From: Lachnospiraceae bacterium UBA1721
Lineage (GTDB): Bacteria; Bacillota; Clostridia; Lachnospirales; Lachnospiraceae
Assembly (NCBI GenBank): GCA_002317155.1
Contig: DCIR01000092.1
Span: 8,555 to 38,215 of the forward strand
Length of the DNA: 29,661 nucleotides
Reading direction: 5' to 3'
Positions 6,563 through 14,160 of the stretch are shown piece after piece (the stretch's first letter is position 1; each line of letters starts with the position of its first letter). The notes beneath the pieces are model-generated. The model was given only the letters and a program-made list of their open reading frames with translations. It was not told the origin of the DNA and did not search any database. The position numbers were made by a program, and so were the translations under genes.

Positions 6563-8368
6563 TTAGTATTTTCCGATCACGGGATTAGCCATACCTAACG
6601 CTGTAAAATAACTGTACGTAAAATCAATTCTTAAAAACTTAGCTCCGGAAATATTAATTTCATATTCCTCCGGATCCATCTTCTGCGATATATCATTCAG
6701 TTCAAAAACGGTCTTTCCATCGCAACTGATTTTTATATAACTCTGCATTCCGTTCAGCTTAAGAACACTGTCATATTCTTTCTTCGCACGGCTTGTCAGA
6801 TATACCGTAAATCTTAAAACATCACAATCAACGTTCTTAAGATTATACTCTGCAAATGTATCACTGTAGGGATGATATCCATACAGATACTTATCATACT
6901 CGGTTCCGTAATTGTCTGTTCCATACGAATCACATTCGCTGGGACTGACATATATTCCTTCACTCTCAAACGGCTCTAGCTCGGTCAGATCCTTGACTAC
7001 AGTCAACTGCTTAACAGCCTCACCTGCTGAAGGAATCTCCGACAAAGTCGCATCCTCGTCCTCATCAACTGCCGCAAGTGCTGACAATGAAGCCTTATCA
7101 TCATCTTCACTGCTACTGATACTATCCATGATGATAATAGGTGCAGCCTGAGTCTGTGTGAAAATCACGGGAGCAGGACTACCGGCTGATGCAGTCGCCG
7201 CTGCGGATACTGCTGCCACAGGTGATGCAGTTGCTGCCGCTGGCACCGCTGCCGCAGATACAGGAACCGCAGGAGATGTTGCCGTCAACGCAGATGCCGG
7301 AACTACCGGAGACATTACTACGGGCGCAGAAGCCTGAGCTGCCGGTGCATTCTGATTCGTATATGCCACAGTCTCAGTATCATCATCCGCGGGCTTTTCT
7401 ACAGAATCAATTGCCTGTTCACCCATATATATAAGCTTCTCCAAATCTTTTCTCATCAGAGATGGATTAGCATATCTGTCGGCAGGATTATATGCTGTAG
7501 CCTTGCGAATGATATTCATCAGACCTTTATTACTGAAAACAGCATCCGGGAATACGTCACCTCTCAGTCGGCATATCTCGGATTTTTCTTTATCCTGATG
7601 TGTAATGATTTCAGGATAAGGAGGTAAAAACGGAGCTCTTCCGTTATTGCACAGACGGTAAAGCACCATACCCAAAGCATAGATATCTACACTGGCATCA
7701 TAATTATTACCTCTGTACATTTCGGGAGCCATGTAGCTCAAGGTTCCCTTCATCGACATTGCCTGTCTGGTTTTGCCGACGGTTCTTGCCACTCCAAAAT
7801 CACCGAGCTTAAAATCTCCGTGATCGGTGACAAATATATTTTCAGGCTTAATATCACGGTGAATAATATCGTATTCGCTGCACAATTCAAGTGCTTTGCC
7901 GATATCAATTCCCAGTTTAATCACATTGTTTATTGTCAACGGATGAAGCAACTGATCATTTTCATCCTTGGCAATAATGTATTTGTTAAGAGGAGTGAGA
8001 AGCTCCATCTGAATGAGGATATCTTTACCCTTGTCATTCACATGGTCTATTACCATATGATTCTCATAGCTGACAATGTTGGTGTTACCTTTGAGCTTAG
8101 CCATCAGCTTAAACTCTCCGACCATCTCCTCAACAATGGTATTGTAATATGAGGTAATACTCATATCATCCATACCCTCAGCTTTGAGGCTGTCCTCTTC
8201 GCTGGGATCCTGCGGGAAAGAGATTACTTTCAACGCTGAATAATATGTCTCACCATAATCCTCTCTTTTAATACTATATACCTGTCCAAAAGAACCTTTA
8301 CCCAGTTCCTTCTCAATACGCCAGAAGCCGAAAATGGGTTCCATAGATTTGTAATATGAAATATCCAT
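6563..8368 (-). CDS. Soluble Ser/Thr protein kinase with C-terminal NPCBM-like domain
   Basis: A 601-residue Hanks-type kinase. The kinase domain (about 12-315) has the P-loop GKGSFGQV (23-30), catalytic Lys47, HRDIKPEN (Asp172) and DFG (190-192), so it should be active. An Ala/Pro/Val-rich linker (about 325-460) contains acidic-Thr motifs DTETV (Thr333) and EDATL (Thr441). The C-terminal ~135 residues are beta-rich and resemble the NPCBM family. No membrane segment is visible, unlike the other two kinases here, so it should be cytosolic. It shares with the kinase at 11892-14114 an unusual insertion between the catalytic Lys and helix C (EGMD...TxYx) and the LKGNTNIVSYE motif, so the two are paralogues. 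The ribosome site is GGAGG. The C-terminal domain call is tentative. Confidence 0.9.
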   Translation of the reverse strand: MDISYYKSMEPIFGFWRIEKELGKGSFGQVYSIKREDYGETYYSALKVISFPQDPSEEDSLKAEGMDDMSITSYYNTIVEEMVGEFKLMAKLKGNTNIVSYENHMVIDHVNDKGKDILIQMELLTPLNKYIIAKDENDQLLHPLTINNVIKLGIDIGKALELCSEYDIIHRDIKPENIFVTDHGDFKLGDFGVARTVGKTRQAMSMKGTLSYMAPEMYRGNNYDASVDIYALGMVLYRLCNNGRAPFLPPYPEIITHQDKEKSEICRLRGDVFPDAVFSNKGLMNIIRKATAYNPADRYANPSLMRKDLEKLIYMGEQAIDSVEKPADDDTETVAYTNQNAPAAQASAPVVMSPVVPASALTATSPAVPVSAAAVPAAATASPVAAVSAAATASAGSPAPVIFTQTQAAPIIIMDSISSSEDDDKASLSALAAVDEDEDATLSEIPSAGEAVKQLTVVKDLTELEPFESEGIYVSPSECDSYGTDNYGTEYDKYLYGYHPYSDTFAEYNLKNVDCDVLRFTVYLTSRAKKEYDSVLKLNGMQSYIKISCDGKTVFELNDISQKMDPEEYEINISGAKFLRIDFTYSYFTALGMANPVIGKY

Positions 8369-8386
8369 TACGCCTAACCTCCGCGA

Positions 8387-8533
8387 TTAATAGTCTTTGC
8401 TCAATTTATCAACAAGCTTCTTCTTACTTACTTCAGAAGTCGCAGTTACCACGATGAAGCCGATTATTCCGATAAGAACAAGCGCCGCACCAATGATATA
8501 AAAAATATTCATATTATCCAAAATAAAATCCAT
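8387..8533 (-). CDS. 48-residue single-span membrane microprotein
   Basis: A short open frame between two kinase genes, with a near-perfect AGGAGG 7 bases before its ATG at 8533. It starts 12 bp after the stop codon of the upstream kinase (8546) and ends 18 bp before the next kinase start (8368). The protein begins MDFILDNMNIF, has one strongly hydrophobic helix (about residues 10-31), and ends in a basic/acidic tail SEVSKKKLVDKLSKDY. It is probably a membrane microprotein that partners the flanking kinases (inference). Its tight packing and ribosome site argue strongly that it is translated. No family recognised. Confidence 0.78.
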   Translation of the reverse strand: MDFILDNMNIFYIIGAALVLIGIIGFIVVTATSEVSKKKLVDKLSKDY

Positions 8534-8545
8534 GGGCACCTCCTA

Positions 8546-10594
8546 TTAGAGTAATCCTCTTGATACAAGATCATGATAGAGACTATCGAGCTGATCCATC
8601 TCCATATCAATCACACCTGCAGTAGCATACATCTCTTTTGCTTGTGTGTAATACTCTTCAAATGCACTATAGTCAACTGTTCCGGGCTCTGCCTCGTTCT
8701 GAAGAAGAATTTCCTGGAAAGCCATTCTCTTATAGTATGCATAATAATCTGAGTACTTTTCACACATAGTCTGCAATGCATCTCCCGCCTTATCAAGCTC
8801 GTCACAGTTCTGGTACAAAATAACGATATTATCGTATACACCAAACTCGGCGTAACCGGTATCTACAATCTCCTGAAGTGCTGCTATAGCATTGTGCGCA
8901 TCGGCAACATCACTTGAGAAATTGTAAGCATCGATATAGCACTGAGCTTCTCTCTGAAGAATCACAGTCTTATATGATGAAGGCAAATGCATTCTTGCAT
9001 CTTCCAAAACGTTGGCAGCCTGACGGTAATTCTCAGCCGCATCGCCTTCGCCTATATCCGCACGCTTTCTATATACTTCAGACAACATTACAGAAGCACG
9101 CATGTAGATATAATCATCATTAGTCTCTTCCTGTGCTCCGCAGAAATTATCATATGCAGTATCATAGTCACCCGAAGCCATGCTTATCTCACCCTCGGTA
9201 AGATATACAAGCGCATTGCTTGCACCATTTTTCTTAGCATCCTCGAGTGCATCAATTGCTCCGTCGAGGTCACCGGTTCTTGCAAGAGCGATAGCATACT
9301 GAACATAGATATTTCCGTCAGAACTATCATACTTAAGTGCATTTTTATATGCATTTACAGCGTTTGAGTAATCCTCGGTCTCAAAATAGCACAGACCGAG
9401 CATGTAATATATATACCCGATATCAGTGGTATATTCGAGTCCTTCAGTATCGAGTACATCATTTTTGATATAGTCGATATTGCCCTCATAATCATGCTGA
9501 TCAAAAAGCAGATCAACACGTTCAACATACGCATCGATTCTCTCCGAATCGATTTCGAGTGCATCGTTGTAGTACTGCTCGAAAGCTTCTACATCTCCAT
9601 CCTCTCGCGCCTCGATCATGTTCTCAATATACTCATCGTATTTTGACACCAAATCAGTCTGACTCTTTCTGTATCCGAAATACAGAGTTACCACACCGAC
9701 TGCCGCAACAAGGACAAACAGAATCTGCATAATAGAACGACGCAGTTCCATACGCTTATAACGCTTATCCAGCTTATAGATACTGCGGAAAGCTGATAAC
9801 ATCTGTCCTGCATTCGCGTAGCGCTTGGAAGGATTGTTGCTCAATGCTTTATTCAAAATAAATACCAGACCATCACCGGCACTGGTAAGTACCTCTCCCT
9901 CGGGAGCCTTGGTAATCTTTATACCGGTAAGCATATGGTACAATGTAGCACCAACACTGTAGATATCGGTTCTAAAATCAACCGGAATTCCTCTGGCAGC
10001 CTCAGCACTCTCAGTCACTGTATTGGGATTACCGTAAATTCTCTTGTACTCCATGCTCTGCTCGGGAGCCGCATATCCTGCACTGTAACCAAAGGTGTAG
10101 GCCTTACCGTCATTTCTTGTGAATGCAGAAATGTTAAAGTCAATAAGAACAATATTTCCTTCCGGAGTAATCATAATATTTGCCGGCTTGATATCACCGT
10201 GGATGATAGCCGGATTCTGACTGTGAAGATATGAAAGAGCTTCGCAAAGCTGTGTTCCGTACTTAACAATCTCCTTCTCCGAAAACTTATGTCCGCTGTC
10301 CAAAAGCTGCTTAAGTGACCATCCGGGAATATAGTCCATTACCGTATAGACACCCGAAGGCATAACAAGGAAGTCAAACACCTGAGGCAGATATGAATGT
10401 CTCAGATTTTTCAATATATCCGCTTCACGTCTAAGAATTTCCTCAGGCACCATACCTGCTTCATGGATTTTCTTAACAGCAACGTGCTTCTGAAGTCGAG
10501 AGTGATATGCCAGATAAATCGATCCGCCACCACCCGAGCCAAGCGGTTTTTGTATTATATATGTTTCGTTTAATACTGTTCCTTCTTGAATCAT
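8546..10594 (-). CDS. Membrane Ser/Thr protein kinase with extracytoplasmic TPR domain
   Basis: A 682-residue kinase. The cytosolic kinase domain (about 10-275) has GSGGGGSIY (19-27) and Lys41, but the catalytic loop reads HGDIKPAN (Asp134, Gly for Arg) and the DFG motif reads DFN (152-154). The metal-binding Asp is kept, so it may be active as a non-RD kinase. One membrane helix (about 288-308) is followed by a ~370-residue helical domain of tetratricopeptide repeats (for example YIYYMLGLCYFETEDYSNAV and YVQYAIALARTGDLDGAI), which by topology lies outside the cell. That domain probably senses or binds a ligand or protein (inference). The ribosome site (GGAAGTG) is modest. It lies 42 bp downstream of the PP2C gene in transcription order. 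Confidence 0.92.
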   Translation of the reverse strand: MIQEGTVLNETYIIQKPLGSGGGGSIYLAYHSRLQKHVAVKKIHEAGMVPEEILRREADILKNLRHSYLPQVFDFLVMPSGVYTVMDYIPGWSLKQLLDSGHKFSEKEIVKYGTQLCEALSYLHSQNPAIIHGDIKPANIMITPEGNIVLIDFNISAFTRNDGKAYTFGYSAGYAAPEQSMEYKRIYGNPNTVTESAEAARGIPVDFRTDIYSVGATLYHMLTGIKITKAPEGEVLTSAGDGLVFILNKALSNNPSKRYANAGQMLSAFRSIYKLDKRYKRMELRRSIMQILFVLVAAVGVVTLYFGYRKSQTDLVSKYDEYIENMIEAREDGDVEAFEQYYNDALEIDSERIDAYVERVDLLFDQHDYEGNIDYIKNDVLDTEGLEYTTDIGYIYYMLGLCYFETEDYSNAVNAYKNALKYDSSDGNIYVQYAIALARTGDLDGAIDALEDAKKNGASNALVYLTEGEISMASGDYDTAYDNFCGAQEETNDDYIYMRASVMLSEVYRKRADIGEGDAAENYRQAANVLEDARMHLPSSYKTVILQREAQCYIDAYNFSSDVADAHNAIAALQEIVDTGYAEFGVYDNIVILYQNCDELDKAGDALQTMCEKYSDYYAYYKRMAFQEILLQNEAEPGTVDYSAFEEYYTQAKEMYATAGVIDMEMDQLDSLYHDLVSRGLL

Positions 10595-10636
10595 AAAACA
10601 CTTCCGATAGTAAAAATATTATGCTAAAAGTTTCAG

Positions 10637-11854
10637 TTAAAATAAAAGTAAATACAGCAATGCGGCTGCGAGTCCTACAAAAATCACAATAAGAATAACC
10701 ATGACTATTGTAAGAACCTTTACTGATTTCTGAAGCTTGATTTCTTCTTCAGACAATACTTCCAATGTAGCTGCCTGCTGTGCTGCAGCGGGAGCCGGTG
10801 CCGGATTAGAAACCGGAGCTGCAACCGGAGTCGGAACAGGTGTCGCATTGGGTACTGCAATAGGCTCTGCTACAGGAGTCTGTGCCGGTGCCACAGGCGG
10901 AACAACAGGCTGTGCCGCAGAAACCACGGGCTGTACAGGAGCTGCAACAGGCTGTGCTGCAGAAACTACGGGCTGTACAGGAGCTGCAACAGGCTGTGCC
11001 ACGGGAGCTTCAACGGGCTGCGCCATAGCTACCGGGGATACTCCATCATAGGGAATAGTTTTTTCTTCAGAATCAAGTGCCACAGCTCTCAATATCATTA
11101 CGGTTACATTATCACGTCCACCGTTATTGAGTGCTCCGTTTAAGAGATTACTTACCTTTTCCTGAATAGGAGCAGGAGCCGCCATGAATGAAGCGATCTC
11201 TGCATCAACCATCATATCAGTAAGTCCGTCTGAGCAAAGGAGAAGTTCATCTCCGTCACAAAGATCGTACACATCAGTAAAATAGGGCTCTATTGTAAAT
11301 TCCTCAGGGAATATACCAAAGTGCTGTGTAAGCTCATGCCAAGACTTGGTTTTTCTGGCCTCTTCCTCAGTCATAACACCAGAATCAATCATTCTCTGAC
11401 CCATGCTATGATCTTTTGAAAGTGCTGTGAGCACTCCACCGCGATACAGATAACATCTGCTGTCACCTACATTGGCAACAGTAAACTTACCATTTTCGAA
11501 ATACGCACCAACATATGTGGTACCCATTCTCTTACCGCCTCTTTTGGTTGTCTCCTCGCAAACCTTCTGGTTAGCTAAAAGAATCTGCTGAAGTCCGGTA
11601 GTTTTTACCTCAGCCAAAGGGCATGCTGTTATACTCTGTGCTGCCAAAAACGAAGCTACTTCTCCTGCAGATTCTCCGCCCATACCATCAAGGACAGCAG
11701 CTAATGCATATCCCTGAGATGCAGACTTTTCAACAGTTCTGATATAGTCGTTTACATCATCGCGGTAAACTCCAAACAGATTGTAGTTGTCCTCGTTATT
11801 TGCCCTAACCTTACCGGGGTTAGTCATTACACATCCGTCTATTCTAAAATTCAT
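10637..11854 (-). CDS. PP2C-family Ser/Thr phosphatase, tail-anchored
   Basis: A 405-residue phosphatase that would reverse the action of the neighbouring kinases. The PPM/PP2C domain fills about residues 1-255, with motifs ANNEDNY (metal Asp22), VLDGMGG (Asp56), VANVGDSRCYLY, LLLCSDGLTD and GGRDNVTVMIL all present. A Pro/Ala/Val/Gln-rich linker (about 270-360) contains a 14-residue repeat. One hydrophobic helix at the extreme C-terminus (about 378-405) would anchor it in the membrane with the catalytic domain in the cytosol. The start has GAGGAAA 7 bases upstream. Placement between kinase genes, 37 bp after one and 42 bp before the next, fits one operon with kinase-phosphatase balance built in. 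Confidence 0.94.
   Translation of the reverse strand: MNFRIDGCVMTNPGKVRANNEDNYNLFGVYRDDVNDYIRTVEKSASQGYALAAVLDGMGGESAGEVASFLAAQSITACPLAEVKTTGLQQILLANQKVCEETTKRGGKRMGTTYVGAYFENGKFTVANVGDSRCYLYRGGVLTALSKDHSMGQRMIDSGVMTEEEARKTKSWHELTQHFGIFPEEFTIEPYFTDVYDLCDGDELLLCSDGLTDMMVDAEIASFMAAPAPIQEKVSNLLNGALNNGGRDNVTVMILRAVALDSEEKTIPYDGVSPVAMAQPVEAPVAQPVAAPVQPVVSAAQPVAAPVQPVVSAAQPVVPPVAPAQTPVAEPIAVPNATPVPTPVAAPVSNPAPAPAAAQQAATLEVLSEEEIKLQKSVKVLTIVMVILIVIFVGLAAALLYLLLF
10908..10991. repeat. 42-bp tandem repeat in the PP2C linker
   Basis: Two 42-bp copies (10908-10949 and 10950-10991) differing at a few bases, partly repeated again beyond 10991. The unit encodes a 14-residue PVAAPVQPVVSAAQ block and keeps the frame. 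Confidence 0.75.
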
Positions 11855-11891
11855 TCTGTTTCCTCAATTACGAACCGTCTTGGGTACGATA

Positions 11892-14114
11892 TTAAAAACT
11901 GTAAATATTGAAACTTATATAAATATAGTCAATGTATTCTTCATCCACTTTAACATTAGGGTATGTAGTGCCTCTGACACTGTATGTATATGCGTCTTCC
12001 GCATACTCAAATACAATCCATAATGTATCGTCATCTGTGTAGTACCAATAGTCATAACCAGTCATCAAAGTATCGTTGATATATAACCAGTCAACATCAA
12101 ATGAAAGTGTATCTGACAAAGGAATATCTGTAGCAATAACGAAGGTATCAAAGTTTGAATACGGAATATCCTCATACGGATAGTATGAACAGTAATACCA
12201 ACCGGGTTCAGTTATTGTTGCATCAGTACTATTTCCATCTACCTCGTAATAATTCTCTGATGAAGCATCATACATATATAAAATATTATCTTCAGCACTC
12301 TTAACGTCTCCACCGGGAGTGATAAATGCAATACTTGCTGTATATTCCACATCAGGAGCTACAGGATCGGGATCTACGACTACAGGATCGGGATCTGGAT
12401 CGGGATCTACCGGATCAGGGTCGGGATCTACCGGGTCAGGATCGGGATCTACCGGGTCAGGATCGGGATCTACAGGATCTGTATTACCGGGCTTTTTAAT
12501 ATCGTCATCATCATCGTCATCATGATTATTATTACTGTTATGACTTACAGTATTATCTAAAGCATTAACACATGCAATGCATCCACCCAATCCAATCAGA
12601 ATAAGAAGAACCGGAATACCGATGGAAAGACCCAGAATCAAACCAAGAGGCTTCTTCTTTTTAGTGTTGCCGGTTGCCGCAGGCTGAGCGGGTTGAACAT
12701 ACTGACCATTCTGAGGCTGGGGCTGAGGATATACTCCGCTCATTTCAGGGCGACCATATACTCCACTATTCTCAGGCTGAGGATATCCACCCATATTCTG
12801 TGCCTGAGGCTGGGGCTGCGCATATACTCCGCTCATTTCAGGCTGCGCATATCCGCCAACATTCTGTGCCTGAGGCTGGGGCTGCGCATATACTCCGCTC
12901 ATTTCAGGACGTGCATACACTCCACTGTTTTCAGGCTGAGCATATACTCCGCTGCGCTCAGGCTGCATTGCTGCAACATTCTGAGGCTGAACGGGCTGTA
13001 CCTGTACAGGCAGTACCTGAACGGGCTGTACACCTGCATTTACAGGCTGCTGTGCCACAGGCTGAACGGGCTGCTGTACTACAGGCTGCACATTCTGAGT
13101 AGCAGCTGCAGCGGTCGCAGCAACAGTTGAAGCTGCAGCTGTTGCAGTAGCGGTTGATGCAGCTGAATTCTTTTCTTCTTCATAAGCTGAAGGGGTCTTT
13201 CCTACTGCCCACTTAGCCAAATCATCACGCATATCAGATGCAGACTTATATCTGTCGCTTGCATTGAATGCAGTAGCTTTTCTGATAATTGCCATCAATT
13301 CAGGAGAAGCCGTTGATGCATCAGGGAATCTCTCTCCTGCCAGTCTGCGCATCTCTGCATTTTCCTTATCAGTGTATGAAATAGGTGCAGGTGCGGGAGG
13401 AAGGAAGGGTGATCTGTTATTATTTGCAAGTCTGTACAACAAAATACCAAGGGAGTACATATCTACAGAAGAATTGTACTGCTGTCCCTTGTAAACCTCA
13501 GGTGCCATGTAACTGATGGTACCCTTGATTGACATTCCTGATGTGGTCTTTTCAACAGTTCTTGCAACACCGAAATCTCCAAGCTTGAAATCACCATACT
13601 CAGATACAAAGACATTTTCCATCTTGATATCTCTGTGTACGATATTTCTCTTCTCACAGATTACGAGAGCACTACAGATATCACGTCCAATCTTGATAAC
13701 TGACTTCTCGTCTATGGTATGACTCTGAAGGTAATCCTTGAAAGGAGTAAGAAGCTCCATTCTGATGAGAATATCCCAACCGATTTCATTCTCGTGCTCT
13801 ACAACTACATGGTCCTCATAAGAAACAATATTGGTGTTTCCCTTGAGCATCTCCATGGTTGCGAACTCTTTGACAAGGTCTTCCATAATGCTGCGGAAAT
13901 AAGTTGTCGCTGTGGTCTCATCCATTCCTTCGGTAATCGCATCTTCAATTTCCTTCTGTGTCTTAGGAATAGACATGAACTTAAGAGCAGCCTTGAAGGT
14001 ACCACCAATATCTTTTCTCTGTACCTCATATACGCTACCAAAAGCTCCTTCACCCAGCTCTTTTACTATTTCCCACTGGGGCCATACTTTTTTAAGTAAC
14101 TCAGATTTTTCCAT
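11892..14114 (-). CDS. Membrane Ser/Thr protein kinase with PExSGVY repeats and DPDPV extracellular stalk
   Basis: A 740-residue kinase with all catalytic motifs: GEGAFGSVY (21-29), Lys45, HRDIKMEN (Asp162), DFG (180-182) and APE (204-206). The juxtamembrane region (about 310-485) is Ala/Gln/Pro-rich and carries six PE-x-SGVY repeats (385-462). One membrane helix (about 489-515) is followed by a run of seven Asp, a DPDPV repeat stalk (545-588) and a beta-rich, Tyr/Asp-rich extracellular domain (590-740) of no family I recognise. It is paralogous to the kinase at 6563-8368 in its catalytic domain. The start has GGGAGAGAG upstream. It sits 46 bp after the GH13 gene with no terminator between. 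The repeated Ser before GVY might be phosphorylated (inference). Confidence 0.92.
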   Translation of the reverse strand: MEKSELLKKVWPQWEIVKELGEGAFGSVYEVQRKDIGGTFKAALKFMSIPKTQKEIEDAITEGMDETTATTYFRSIMEDLVKEFATMEMLKGNTNIVSYEDHVVVEHENEIGWDILIRMELLTPFKDYLQSHTIDEKSVIKIGRDICSALVICEKRNIVHRDIKMENVFVSEYGDFKLGDFGVARTVEKTTSGMSIKGTISYMAPEVYKGQQYNSSVDMYSLGILLYRLANNNRSPFLPPAPAPISYTDKENAEMRRLAGERFPDASTASPELMAIIRKATAFNASDRYKSASDMRDDLAKWAVGKTPSAYEEEKNSAASTATATAAASTVAATAAAATQNVQPVVQQPVQPVAQQPVNAGVQPVQVLPVQVQPVQPQNVAAMQPERSGVYAQPENSGVYARPEMSGVYAQPQPQAQNVGGYAQPEMSGVYAQPQPQAQNMGGYPQPENSGVYGRPEMSGVYPQPQPQNGQYVQPAQPAATGNTKKKKPLGLILGLSIGIPVLLILIGLGGCIACVNALDNTVSHNSNNNHDDDDDDDIKKPGNTDPVDPDPDPVDPDPDPVDPDPDPVDPDPDPDPVVVDPDPVAPDVEYTASIAFITPGGDVKSAEDNILYMYDASSENYYEVDGNSTDATITEPGWYYCSYYPYEDIPYSNFDTFVIATDIPLSDTLSFDVDWLYINDTLMTGYDYWYYTDDDTLWIVFEYAEDAYTYSVRGTTYPNVKVDEEYIDYIYISFNIYSF
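12358..12480. repeat. 21-bp-type tandem repeats encoding the DPDPV stalk
   Basis: A run of GGATCGGGATCTACC-like units with a 21-bp main period, encoding VDPDPDP repeats. All units stay in frame with the kinase, so this is a protein stalk and not an iteron or CRISPR array. Confidence 0.8.
12715..12975. repeat. Imperfect tandem repeats encoding PExSGVY blocks
   Basis: Alternating CATATACTCCGCTCATTTCA- and GCCTGAGGCTGGGGCTG-type segments recur across this stretch and encode PExSGVYAQPQPQ blocks of the membrane kinase. The repeat is degenerate at the DNA level and in frame throughout. Confidence 0.75.
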
Positions 14115-14160
14115 CTTCTCTCTCCCGTAAATTCATCAAGAACATTTATAACAAGAATAA

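Noticed and set aside
10737..11051. Gly/Thr/Ala-rich 104-codon plus-strand frame
   Set aside because: It is the mirror of the Pro/Ala/Val/Gln linker repeats of the PP2C phosphatase and has no start signal.
12358..12975. Tandem repeats that could suggest a CRISPR array or origin iterons
   Set aside because: Repeat units are contiguous or variable, lack unique spacers, and stay in frame with the kinase, encoding DPDPV and PExSGVY blocks.
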